Source: Chinchilla lanigera (lineage: Eukaryota; Chordata; Mammalia; Rodentia; Chinchillidae). From it: a DNA stretch of 64,000 nucleotides. The translations under genes were made by a program, and so were the position numbers. Within the stretch, counting starts at the first letter, position 1, and every line of letters begins with the position of its first letter. Below the pieces are notes generated by a model. The model did no database searches. It was given only the letters and a program-made list of their open reading frames with translations, and was not told the origin of the DNA. Shown here one piece after another: positions 12,601 through 24,100 of this stretch. The stretch lies in the NCBI RefSeq assembly GCF_000276665.1, contig NW_004955460.1:3156507-3220506 (forward strand), given 5' to 3'.

Positions 12601-14419
12601 AAGACATAATCTTGAATTCTGTGATCCACAAGATTGAAATCAGAAACATCAAAATACCTACAGCCTAAAATCTCTAAAGTTTAACATCCCCCAAATCACA
12701 ATCTCAGAAAAATTAAACCTCCAGATGTTGAAAATTCTAATAGCAGAAAACCAAAAAACCACAATTCTCATTTTTAAAAAATGGTCATATATAAAGAGTA
12801 GAAAGGCAAATCTGGGGGAGGGGTTTAGCGGGATTTTGGTTATACGTAGGATAGTTGCAATGTTAAGTTAAATGAATACCTAGAAAGACAGTAAAGCATT
12901 GCTTCGGGTACGTCTGTAGATGAGTATGTTTCCAGAGATTAACGTGAGTCTAAGTGGACTCAGTTGGAGAATAATTGCAATGAAGATAAAGAATATAAAC
13001 ATCTTCTCTAAGGAGACAAGGCTCTAAAAAAAACCCAAATAACTACAACAGCAACAACAAAACCTGGTATTGGTTGCCATGCAAGACATAGTTCATATAG
13101 CTGATGATCATTAAAATCAGTCAGCTCTTATGGAGTACCTCTGAGCAATGACCCATAATCTAGTATACCTACAGTACAGTTTTTTAAAAGTCAAGACTTC
13201 TTTTTAGTTTAGATTTTTTCCCCACCATTTTAAACTGTCACCATTATTTTTCACAATTTACTATGCTGTGTATTTCATCTTTACATCATTTCTGAGAGTG
13301 GATTAAAAATTGAATAAAGAGTCTCAGAGAGGTCTCATTTGTTTTATGAAAATCCTGCAAACATGACTCTGAGAAAGTGCTTTATCACAATGTTGACTTT
13401 GTATGTCAGCACTGTGTGTGCACATAAAAAACAAACTTCCTCAGAAAATGAAGAGGTGTCCTTTTTGCACTTCTGAAAAATAAAATTTCTCAAGAGCTTG
13501 CCTGCTTGAACAATTGCATACATGGGGTGAGCCATTACAGTGTTTCACTGACATCGTCCAAAAGATGTTATAAAAATGATATAGAGGAACAGACATTTCC
13601 TACAGAGAAATGGTTGAGAAGGAATCATGGATAAGATGTAAAAGCAAGATCTATATAGAATAGCATAATATAGTGGGGAAGGTGATGCAGGAGCGAGTTA
13701 CAAACACAGGATTTGGGGCACAACCAAAGTAGTGTGGGAAGAGGTACCATTAGGCATGCACATGAAATGAACTGAAATTGAGCTCCAGGTACATTCCTCT
13801 GGCAAAGTGTGCAAAATGAATCTGAAAGAAGAAATCCTGAAGAGAAAATTAACTGCTAGAGGCTCTGAAGTATGACTGTAAAGGGTAGGGAAATATACAA
13901 GGAATGATAGATATAAAATTGACAAACATTGAAGAAAAGAAAAAAGAACATTATTATGCAGATTGCAGACTACAGCTATCAATAAATTCAAAGTTCATCT
14001 CCTGCAAAAGTTTGCTCTTTTTTTGCTGAAATGTCAAATTGATTTTTACCACCACAATAACTGCCATTGTGTTATCAACACAATAAAATTTAGTACAAAG
14101 AAGCTGCAACCAAACAAATCCTGTTTCACTCTCATGCTTACCATAGAAGAGTTCTGAAACATGGGCAAGCTAAATAAGTCTAGGTGTCCTTAAGACACAT
14201 CTATGTGATCAGACTTTTAGCCTAAATCTACATATATATATACACAATCCCTCACATAGTTGGCAGGTTATAAATTAACAAAATGCTCATCTAGTGGCCA
14301 CTAAACTCTCCAATTCCAGACCCATTAGAAAAACAATCCACCCACCTTCAGTTGGTGTTGTTATCAGCTCAGCATGAAAAGCTTATGTGCATTGTTTTTA
14401 CAATTTAACATTAATATCA
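12601..14419. other. Non-coding stretch, no gene seen
   Basis: No coding region, RNA gene or nameable repeat seen. Open frames at 13344-13535 and 13698-13991 (minus) have no recognisable features. Confidence 0.45.
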
Positions 14420-14720
14420 AACATTTGTTGAGTATGTACTCTGCACTAGGCACTATGCTCTTTTCATGCCTTACAACTAAGATTGCTGAGACAGAAAGGA
14501 ACTTGCAGCACCCAAAGTTACAGAGCTTTTAAACACAGAAGTCTGGAGTCAAATCCAGATGCTCACTCCAGATGCAGGGTTCAATGCACTAAGAAGTGAA
14601 TGACCTTCATACATTGTCTCTGTTAATTTAATCCTCCTCAAAATCTTTTGTGTTTGCATTATTATCAACATTTTATAGATGTGGTACATGAAATTCAGAG
14701 AATCAACTACAATTCAGGAT
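14420..14720 (-). mobile_element. MIR: MIR SINE, one or two degraded copies
   Basis: Antisense MIR order is visible: GTTGAGTATGTACTCTGCAC, TAGGCACTATGCTC, CAAAGTTACAGAGC and GGAGTCAAATCCAGATGCTC. A second partial block follows (TAATTTAATCCTCCTCAAAA, TTTATAGATGTGG). The pieces may be one element with an internal rearrangement or two adjacent copies. Confidence 0.6.
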
Positions 14721-15025
14721 CAACTACAGCCAAGCAAGAAGACCTAATCTGAGTTGAAGCAGCCTCAGGGCAGTGCCTGCTATGGGGGATACTCTGACTG
14801 GGGGCATCCTCGATATTCCTAAAGCAATATTTTATAGGAAAGCAAACAGGACATTTTAAATATGCTACTGCTCACTCCCACACACATATATACTCCCACA
14901 AATAATATGGCAGCTTAGTAGAGGAGGTAGTGATTTTCTATACTTTAGCTTTCTAGTATCAGTTAATGATTATCAGCCCTGTGTTGGAAGTATAGATTCA
15001 TACAGATATATCTGTATAGAGACAG

Positions 15026-15063
15026 ATAGGTAAATAGATAGATAGATAGATAGATAGATAGAT

Positions 15064-15096
<33 letters not shown>

Positions 15097-15115
15097 GTAG
15101 ATAGATAGATAGATA
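15026..15115 (+). repeat. (GATA)n microsatellite
   Basis: About 90 bp of GATA/TAGA tetranucleotide repeat with two small interruptions (a GATGATA deletion-like break and one AGGTAG). It is probably polymorphic in length. Confidence 0.95.
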
Positions 15116-16824
15116 ATTTCCAAACAGGAATTAAAGAAATAATGTAGGCTACCTATGATTATGATTTCTGGAAATCCATGGAGAAATTCTCATTGCTTAC
15201 TATAAAAAATTTTTTAAATCACTTGATAAAGCAAATATTAAGTATATATCATGACATTAAGCAAGGGCTTAATATAACATTGAAACTTTATGTCTATTCT
15301 ACATGGTACAACTCTTAGAAACAATATCAATCTGGGTATCAAATAAAGTTTTCTAACAAAAGGCATCTTGTGTTATCTGAATATTATTTTCCTAAAAGGA
15401 TGATTTCTCTTAGAAAGTTATCCCCCAAGTATAAGCTGTAACCCCAGTTCATCACTCCCTTTCTTTAGAGAATCAATATTCATTTTGAAAACAAGGAACA
15501 TACAGCAGTACAAAAACTTAGAAAAATTCCATGCTTTTTTATAAAATCTGGATCATAAGCCCCAAGGTAATTATGATCTATTCATTTAATTCCATAAACT
15601 ATTGTTGCCATTATCAACAATTTTTGTCCATATCATTTTAAACAAAATGCACTCTAGAAGTAGATTATCTTCTGCTCATGATGACAAGCAGTGATAAATC
15701 ATCCCCACTCTTCAGCAGAATGGCCATGTCATTTCAGACCCTGAATATGGAACGAAAGATGTGAGGTCAGCCAGGTACAAAGTCTGCAATCACAACCACA
15801 GCTTCATGTAAACAGAAATCAGGATCCCCCAAATCCTGTGATTAGGTCAGGAAATCTCAAGTCCCTGAACCAATTGATTAATACAACTATTATGGTTCAG
15901 GAAACGAAGCGGGGGTTGGGCAATAGTTGGAAGTGGCTGGGCAAGACAAGCTATACTTAAATATAATTTTCCCCCTTCCTTCTGTGCCTTTGGGGAAAGT
16001 GTGATAGAAGACTTCACCCACACCATAGCCTCTGTGTTTGATTAGTTCTAGGTTATCATTTATGTATTCTTTTTGTACTTTGATCTCAGTCAGGCTGACA
16101 AAGGAAAGGAGTGGCACAAACTAGGCAAACCCCCAATGCACAGAAATCATGACAGAGGAGCACAGGGATGAGCCACTCCAGCTGGCCTCACAGGCCATCA
16201 GCAGGCCCTGTGTGATCTATTAGCAGGGTGCAGAGACCTGGCTCCAGGCTCAGGGAGAGCATCCCCACCCTTAACTATGTGAGCGTCGGGTAACTTATGA
16301 CAAAAAGCATGCAACGTGAATGTAGTCAGGAAATGTTTACAAATTAGAGAAAGGAAGAGGTATGGAGGGCAGAGGGGCCTGTTATGCCACAGTCATAAAA
16401 GAAACTTCCTCTTTTCCCTAATTTCAGAACCACAGAGCAGAATTCTCTCCATATGAAATTCCTCCCAAGTCACAGGCTGCACTAAACCACAGCCTGTCCT
16501 TTTCAATGTATTCACAGTATAGTCACATAGAAACAGATGTTCCTGCTTTGCTGTCACACTGTTAAGGGAAAGTGTCATCCAACTTGGGGAGCGGTGGCCT
16601 ATGACCTCTTAAAAACAATTCCCCAGGACCTCATAGTTGCTTTTGTTCTCTACAACTCTGGTTCCTTAAAGATTGATAAAGCCCTCCAAGATGTCATAGC
16701 TCAAATCTAATGATTCTTATAGACTCTGAGTAAGGTGCCTAGAAGCCTCTTATAGTACACAGCCAGGTGTAATGACCTGTGAAATCTCCCCTATTCCTTT
16801 CTCTCTGTTTTAGTCAACTTTCCC
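15116..16824. other. Non-coding stretch, no gene seen
   Basis: No supported gene. The part around 16140-16300 is somewhat GC-richer than its surroundings, but I recognise neither exon structure nor a repeat family there. Confidence 0.45.
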
Positions 16825-17240
16825 AATTCTAGGACGTAGTACTTGACACGAACAAATCAAAAGAAGAGCTTTATTTTATTCACAGTTTCTGGGGATTCGG
16901 TCCATGATCGGCTGGCTCCAAGGCAAGACCATCATGGCAGAGGGTATGGTGGAACAGAGATGCTTAGTTCATGATGGCCAGGGAGCAGAGCAGAGGAACA
17001 GTGCTAGAGAGGAAGAGGCCAGGGACTAGATATCATAGCAAAGGTCATATCTCCATGACCCCCCCAACACACACCCAAAGTGTGCTCCACCAATCCACTG
17101 GACAGATCCCAATCCAATCTAGTTAACAATCTACCTTCACAGCCACTCATATTGGCTAATTGAGCACTACTATCTCAAAGCATCTTCCTGTGGTGATCAC
17201 TCTTCATCAAAGTCCTGTTTTCATATAATTACAGTGTGAT
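16825..17240 (-). mobile_element. LTR-derived repeat, probably ERVL-MaLR class
   Basis: The plus strand carries GAGCTTTATTTTATTCACAG, TTCGGTCCATGATCGGCTGG, ATCATGGCAGAGGGTATGG and GTTCATGATGGCCAGGGAGC, the same motif order as the block at 7525-7877. It reads as an antisense solo LTR. Termini are unclear, so the boundaries are approximate. Confidence 0.5.
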
Positions 17241-18179
17241 AGCTCTTCAAACACACTATCATCATTCATGCATGCTTCTGTTTGTCTCTCCAATCAGAAA
17301 GTCACTTCTCACAGACAGAATCAAGGACAAATGGCATCCCATCGACAGGACCAAGCCTCTATCATGTCTTCCCACCCACAGAAGCAAGTATATATAGCGT
17401 TCCCAGGTGATGCAAAGTAAAGGAATGGATATGCTTCAGCCTAAATGATCAATGTTTATTATGAGAGAACACAATACATATTTATTGCTCTTTCTGGTTT
17501 AGATTGTATACTTATTTGTGATTTAACTAAATCACTTCTCCATTTATAAGCCTTGTGAGAGATAGCTTAAAGATGTTCTAAAATTATATCTGAACCCAAA
17601 AGGATACTGTGTGTATGCCTCAATGTAAGCAAAGGTGGGGGTCAATAAAAGCTCTCCTCTACCCAAACAGAAATCAATAGTTTTTGGTGGGATCTTCCCC
17701 TACTCCTGCCTTCTTGTCCAAAAGAGAAGTGGGATAGTGTAGAACTTGTACCAGAAGACAAATAGAATCTCATGAAAGACTGGATGTTCCCAAGAAGAGG
17801 AAGTCTACATTATTAGATACTGGTAATACTTAGCACCATTAGCAACAGTACACACACACACACACACACACACATGCCCTCAGTATGAGAACAGATACAA
17901 CAAATAAGAGATGAGAAGATGTAAGGAAGGTACTGATATTTATAAAAGTACTGAAAGCTCCAAGGCATCCACATGATCCAGGTAGGTTTAAATTATGTGT
18001 CTCTGCACAAGGTGACAAAAGCACTATGGCACAAAACAACTTATCTATCTTGTTGATAGTCATCTGGAGCTATTGTTTGTTAAGACTGCCAACTTGTAGG
18101 GAGAGGGAGAAAGGAGAAGTGGGGCGGGGACTAGGAGAAGGGAAGAGTGCCAGTGTCTGGCCCCTAAAAATCCATCTTT
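17241..18179. other. Non-coding stretch with a CA repeat
   Basis: Only the microsatellite at 17849-17874 is identifiable. The open frame at 17839-18063 (minus) reads through that microsatellite and is not a gene. Confidence 0.45.
17849..17874 (+). repeat. (CA)n microsatellite
   Basis: About 13 uninterrupted CA units. Confidence 0.95.
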
Positions 18180-18600
18180 TGTGATGAAGTCAGAGTAATT
18201 ATCCTAAGAAACAAGCCTATCCATGCTATCTTCTGCTTAAAGTCCTCTCCTGGCTGTCTTTCCTGCCTATAACATGAATTCTGAACTGCTATAGAGCAGC
18301 AGTAGGTATCCCCAGAGTTTCACCTCAACCTACCTCTCTGGTTGTATCTTCCTTTTTCTCCTGTGCATAAGACTCTTCAATAGTCCAAAAACAATTATCT
18401 GTCCCCATGTCTGTGCTGCCTCCTCATGCTGTTCTTACACTTAAAGTTCACTTTTCACAACTCCCAAGCCAATTCCTATTTTTTCCTTTAAGTCCCTGCT
18501 CAAATGTCTCTCACTCATTGAACATTTCCTTGATCCTCTTTATCACAATACCTGTTCTTGCCCTTATGTCCAAACCAAATTATGTTAATGCCTGGTTGCA
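18180..18600 (+). mobile_element. L2: L2 LINE 3' fragment
   Basis: Pyrimidine-rich L2-like order: CTGCTTAAAGTCCTCTCCTGG, then CATGAATTCTGAACTGC, then GCTGTTCTTACACTTAAAG, then CCTTTAAGTCCCTGCTCAAA and CATTTCCTTGATCCTC. The 71-codon open frame at 18407-18622 is chance within it. Confidence 0.65.
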
Positions 18601-19429
18601 TAATCATCGAAAAATGATATAGTACAGAATTGCGCACATCGACATTTCCAACTAAATAACAAACATCTTAGGCAGAAGTACATTGTTATTTGTCCCTAAC
18701 GTCTTTCTCCTAGAGAACGTCTCAGACAAAAGTTTGCGTTTCTTAAACACTTAATCTAATCTCATACTCAAATGAATTTATTCATCACTCCAAAACTTAT
18801 TAATGTTTATTCTTAGGTATTATTTAAAAATCTACTTTTAATATAAATTTCATATTCATATTCATCAGTCAAGCTTAGACAAAGTCTACATCATCAGACC
18901 AAATATTAAATAAAAGTACATACAGTTCACTGACTGCAAATGGCAGCATCCATGTCACTAGTTAAATAAAATGGTTTTCTTATAGAATGTCGTGCAAAGA
19001 CAAGCATAATTATTCTAGACTCAAAATAATTTGTATATGACCTGTATTGTTAGCTGTATGTTTACATGAGGAAATAGCATCTCTTGCATGTCACTGCAAT
19101 ATGACTTTACAATGACCTACACAAAGTGCTTGATGATTTACGGCAATTGATGGAAGTTTGAGAAACATGCAATTCACATTTAAATTGTCTTGCACCCATT
19201 CAAAACCCCAAAGTGAATAGGAACTATACATAGCAGCTTCTTTAGATTTTAGTCTAGTGAACTGAAAATAGTCAACCTACATTGTTTCACTGACAAATCA
19301 ATTATTTCCTATTTTCCGTAACAACACAAAAGTAGAAAATTCCCCCAAGAAGCGGAGAGAAAAGTAGACGTGAATTGGAGGTTAGAGAAGGATAAAAAGG
19401 CAGAGAACAAAGAATTTTTAGGGGAGTAA
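18601..19429. other. Non-coding stretch, no gene seen
   Basis: AT-rich; nothing nameable. Confidence 0.45.
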
Positions 19430-19700
19430 AACTGGTACAATACTACAATGAGAGATGTGTCATTATACATTAGTTAAAACCTACAAACTGAACAACCCTC
19501 AGAGTGAGCCCCACTGTAAATTGTAGGCTTTAGGTAATACAATGCGTCAGTGTCATGGATTGTACCACTCAGATGGGGGTTGCTGACAATAGGGAAGGCT
19601 ATGCATGTGTAGGTAGAAAGGAAATATGGGAAATCTCTGTATCATCCACTCAATTTTTCTGTGAACCTAAAAACCTACCTAAAATAAAGTCTTTAAAAAG
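19430..19700 (+). mobile_element. L1: L1M 3' UTR end
   Basis: Sense-strand old L1 3' UTR: AGAGTGAGCCCCACTGTAAA, TAGGCTTTAGGTAATA, GATTGTACCACTCAGATGGG, GGCTATGCATGTGTAGG, and the terminal CTGTGAACCTAAAAACC / AATAAAGTC with an A-rich tail (AAAAAGAAGAAGAAG). It is 5'-truncated, without ORF2. The open frame at 19555-19755 lies inside it and is spurious. Confidence 0.8.
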
Positions 19701-19899
19701 AAGAAGAAGCAGAGAAGTGGAGAACAGCTTTCTTGGAGGATTAAAATTAGCATAAGTGAAAAATACAAGACTGTACACCTGAGGTCACTACAATGGACGA
19801 TGTTACAAAATTATAGAAAATAGGACTAGTAATATATGTAAAAATGAAGCAAAATCATGAATAGCTGATGTAATATGGAAAATAACAATTCCACTTGTA

Positions 19900-20240
19900 A
19901 GAGTTTTTTTTCTAAAAGAATAACCAGATGCACACAAAAGTCTACAAATGCAGCTGTGGAAACAATATTCAGCAATGGATTAGTTAAATAAATTAAGGAA
20001 TTTAAGGCAAATACTGGGCAATGCTTAAAAAGAATCCTTTTATAGGTATATGTGAGAGAAGAGAAAATAATAATACATTAGAATATATATTATGTATAAC
20101 ATTTTATAAAAGTTATCATACACACACAAATCCAAAACTCTGTAGAGGTTAGTTCTGATCTCTGAATTAAGGAAAATATCTATCTCTTTCTTTTTATCTC
20201 TATGATGTATATTTTATGACATTTGCTTCTTTCATAACAA
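19900..20240 (+). mobile_element. L1: Old L1-like fragment
   Basis: GGAAACAATATTCAGCAATG, GGATTAGTTAAATAAATTAAG and GGGCAATGCTTAAAAAG recall the ORF2 end / 3' UTR junction of old L1M elements (a 'ggttaaataaattatgg'-type motif). Highly diverged, so orientation and extent are approximate. Confidence 0.5.
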
Positions 20241-20419
20241 TGAAGACTGAAGGATTATCTTAGTACTTCAGAGCAAATTAGTACTCTCTCATTTCTTTGT
20301 CTGAAATAGGAGTAAGTCTACAAAAAAAGGTTTGAAGTGTATAAAATGTTCTACCAAAAAGAAAAGGAAAACTTATAGGTATTATTATTTTTTAAGGAAA
20401 GTGTAATTATTAATTTTAT

Positions 20420-21045
20420 GTTTCAAGTCAAATGGACCAGAAGGTACCCAGACATTTGATCAAACATTACCTGGGTATGTCTATGAGGCTGCTATTGAAT
20501 TTGAAACATCTGAATTTGACTGTAACAGATTACCCTCCATAGAGTGGTTGATCCTCATCCAATCAGTGGAAAACCAGAAGGGACCAAAAAGTCTGAGTAA
20601 GAAGTAACTTTGCTTGCCTGATTTCTTGAGCAGCAGCACTAGTCTCGCACTGGAACTATACCACCAGCTCTCCTAGTTCTCCAGTTTGCCAACTAGAAGT
20701 CATGAGACTTAGGGAACTCCACAATTATATGATCCAATTCCCTAAAATAAATCATATGTATAGAAGTATATAATTTTAAATATATATAATTACTTATATT
20801 AAATCTAATATGTGAGGTGAAAGCAAGGTTCTGGTAGACCAACCAGTTTTAATCATAGGTCTGCTACACATGGTGATAACTTATGTGCCTGAATCTGAGA
20901 TAGTCTACAAGTTTTGTTATTTCACATGTAATCTATGTGGGATTTATTGTACAGAATGATATATAATATATCTGATAGCTAGATATGTATCTATATCTTA
21001 TTGATTTGTTTCTCTAGAGAAATTTGACCCATATAGAAGGGTAAG
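20420..21045 (+). mobile_element. LTR-like interspersed repeat, rearranged
   Basis: The segments CCTCATCCAATCAGTGGAAA, ACTATACCACCAGCTCTCCT, CCAATTCCCTAAAATAAATC and, after an AT-rich insertion, GATTTGTTTCTCTAGAGAA follow the order of a common mammalian LTR-type repeat with a downstream AATAAA. About 240 bp (roughly 20765-21000) interrupt it. Part of that insertion is related to 21675-21750. Confidence 0.45.
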
Positions 21046-22110
21046 AGTCACATTTAAAGATGGTTAATGATATTGTGGTATGCAGATTGGACCGTAGTTG
21101 GGGAAGGTCAGAGGTTAAGCATCCAGCCAGAAAAACACTACAGAATGTGGACAAAAAAGAATAAAGTCGGTCACTTCCTTTCTCTAAACCTCTGATTTCT
21201 CATCCATCATATGAGTATGTGAGAGCATAAATCCCTCAGGATGGTTCTTTGTCCTATAAATTTAAAACTTTAACATCAATGATAAACAATATTCAGAGGC
21301 TCTTATTCAAACTGTGAATGCACTGGGTTGACTTTGTTGTCATATACTACACTGAACTTCCATCAGTGCTCAATAAATAATACATTAAGCAAGCTTTTTG
21401 GACATCTTGGTTTAATTGTGAGCCATGGAAAAGCCCTGACTTCTGGCAAAGTCTTCACAATATCAATTACTTTATTAACTTTGCAAACATATAATGGAAA
21501 AATAGGCACATTACTTTGAAATAAGCCTGTTTTAATTTAATTCACTTTCTTCATCATAGAAAAAGCCAATTTATGAGAATAACACATTTTACATCAGATA
21601 ATTTATTTATAATAAAACATTAAATAACTTCGGCACTGGATGAACTTTGAAGATACTCCACACAGGTTAAAGTGAGTTTCCAGTAGTTCAAACAGGCCTT
21701 ATGATAGGTCTGCTACATATAGTGATAACTACATCTGAGTCTGAACTACCCTGGGGGAAAAGGCCAGGTTAAATTCCAAATACAAATCCTACTGTCAAAA
21801 TTGAAAGATTTTAAATGGTGTCTTGAAGATTAATTTCCCAAATTTTGAGATTCATGTGATTGCTAATATATAAAAGTCTAGTTTTAGAAGTACACATGGT
21901 TGAATGTATTTGATCAAGTTAAGACAATCCCACAAACATATTTCTAGGCCACGGAAGAAGTAATAATCCCTTAGTAAATGTATGCCTCAACCCCACTTCT
22001 AGTTATCTTTATTCTAGTGATATAGTTCTCTGGGTATCTCTGAGGCAGAAGTTTAAAAGAAAATACACATGGTTAATAAATTTATTCTCTGTTTTCCCAT
22101 AAAAATCAAA
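21046..22110. other. Non-coding stretch with a local diverged duplicate
   Basis: No gene. The segment 21675-21750 (…ATAGGTCTGCTACATATAG…) is a diverged copy of 20821-20905 (…ATAGGTCTGCTACACATGG…), in the same orientation about 840 bp apart. Confidence 0.5.
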
Positions 22111-22215
22111 TAGTGGAAGGGAGGGTGAAGAAGGGAAGGGAAGGGAAAGGAAGTGGGGGAGGGGAGGTGACGGGAAGGGAGGGGAGGAAGGAAAGGAGGG
22201 AAGTAAGAAAGGTAA
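22111..22215 (+). repeat. (GGGAA)n-like purine tract
   Basis: About 100 bp of almost pure G/A on the plus strand (GGGAAGG, GGGGAGG units). It is a mirror-like polypurine run able to adopt triplex or G-rich structures in principle, and is low-complexity DNA. Confidence 0.85.
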
Positions 22216-22463
22216 ATTTAATCTCTTTTCAGCCTGTGGTACGATCTGTTAAAACCTGAACACATGGACCAGCTCTTACTTTCATAAAATTATTTTCCTT
22301 CCTTTGTCTTAAATTCTTTTAACAACTAAGCCAAGATCTAACAGCATTTAATGTCATGAAGTTTTCAGGTAGGGGCACATTTTACATGATACTATATTTC
22401 TGGTCTTGGCAGTGAACTTGGAATTAGTCATTAAGTCCGGCTTTCTCATCTACTTGATTCCAG

Positions 22464-22667
22464 GAGAAAGTACAAGAGAAGAAAAAACGAGCTGGAGATC
22501 TTGACCAACAGGAACTGTATGACACCAGAAGGAAAATGTTTTCCTATTGCACTCCTGTAGGAAAGAAAAAGGCTGTACAATTCCGTATCAAAGGACTTCT
22601 TCCAGCGGAGGGGCTCCACGGAGAACCTTTCGCTGACCTTCATCCAGAAATATCAAGCATGTCATGA
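22464..22667 (+). other. Weak terminal-exon candidate
   Basis: After a pyrimidine-containing acceptor (CTCATCTACTTGATTCCAG, ending 22463), a 67-codon frame stays open to a TGA at 22665-22667. The predicted peptide is lysine-rich at its start (EKVQEKKKRAGDLDQQ) and otherwise mixed, with no domain I recognise. The next frame over and the minus strand are also fairly open here, which weakens the case. It could be a conserved element, an exon of an unknown transcript, or chance. Confidence 0.15.
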
Positions 22668-23913
22668 CTCTTCAGCTCCACCTCCTCGGTCCATGCTATC
22701 ATCTGAGGCTTACAAGAGCCAAGCTATTATTTTCTAAAGAGGGAGGAAAAAGAAGAATTTGTTCCCAAAATATCTAGTTCTCTACCCCCACCTCCTTTCA
22801 TTTATAAAACAAGCCATCTAAATATCTCAGGCTGTTTTTCTACAGGCTTTTTTATAACGTGGTAATGATTATGCTAATACCAGCTGGGAATACATCTATG
22901 TGGACATGTTGTGTGAGTGTGTTGGAGACTTGGAGTGGGGGAGGGACACATAAGAGCATGAGGAGAATGATTCAATAAAATTATAGTACATGTGTAGCCC
23001 TCTTTCCATATTTACTAGTTTTTGTAAGCTCCTTCTCAAATGGGAAATAGACCGTATTTCCTTTGCAGAAGGATAGTTATTGAATAACGAAGACCATGTG
23101 TTCTGCTACATCTTATTTGAGGACTCTGCAGCTATTTTCTAAAGCAAATTAATAACAGTATACTAAACTTATTTCCCCAGTGAAAACTTCTGGCTACTAA
23201 GGATGCTGGTATATGCACCCTACTGTCACCGAAAGCACAGGTAATCACTACGTAACCAATGTCTGTGATGGTATCTGAGTGGCATGGATGCAGTTTCTAT
23301 GGTCCACAAGGGAAAGCTGACACCTGCTAATTAAATGATTCTTGTTGACAAAAGCAATGCCGTGTTACATCACTTTCCCTACAAGGAGAAGAGAATGTGA
23401 AGTTTCAGGGAAGACAGATAGCTATTTAATGTGGAACTTGTCACCACGGTCGGCTTTGGCATAATAAGACACACATGGAAAATCCCTTGCAGGGAGCCCT
23501 CTGCAGAGCAGATTCTCCCTCGGTCTGGGTCAGAGAGTGTCTGTGTTTCTGAAGGAAACACTGTCTCTCCTTCCCTCATACGCCCACTTGAACAATGAGC
23601 TTCCAACAGCTTTTCTGTGATGTGTCTGCTAAATGCCAGGACACAGTGGCAAGAGGCTGGCAGGAAGTCTCCTGGGCAGTTGAGGGGGGGAAAAAAAACA
23701 ATATTTCCTTCCTGCAGATCAAAAAAATGCATATATCCATGACAGTTGAACTGGAGTGTATAGAAACTACCCTTCTTTTCTAACTTGCCTAGAGCCACAC
23801 AAAGGTTAAACAAAGATGATATGATTCTGATAGCAAACAGACCTCAAAAGGGATTCCTAATTTTTTGTTGTAGTATTCCAAACCAGAATGCCTCCTTATA
23901 AAGTATGACTTTT
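22668..23913. other. Non-coding stretch, no gene seen
   Basis: Includes a 144-codon minus-strand open frame (23379-23813), the second longest in the window. It has no recognisable domain, and no family comes to mind, so I do not call it a gene. Confidence 0.4.
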
Positions 23914-24100
23914 AGCTGGGCATGGGGGTGCACACCTGTAATCTCAGCATCCTGAGAAGCAGAAGCAAGAAGATCACAACTTCAAACCTAGCCTGGGCAA
24001 CTTAGTGACTTAGTACAATACTCTCAAAATAAAAAAAGGGCTAGGCACATACTTCAAAGTGAAGGCCCTAGGTTCAGTTCCCTGATACCGCGCGTACACA
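23914..24100 (+). mobile_element. B1_dID: B1-ID composite SINE (B1-dID type)
   Basis: The left half is B1 (AGCTGGGCATGGGGGTGCAC, ATCTCAGCATCCTGAGAAGC, CAGCCTGGGCAACTTAG-like). After an A-rich linker (AAAATAAAAAAA) comes an ID-derived right half (GGGCTAGGCACATACTTCAA, GGTTCAGTTCCCTGATACC). The dimeric order 7SL part then tRNA part is typical of non-murid rodents and supports the host assignment. Confidence 0.85.

Noticed and set aside
23379..23813. 144-codon minus-strand open frame
   Set aside because: No recognisable domain, no convincing splice or promoter context. Length is within chance for six frames over 64 kb.
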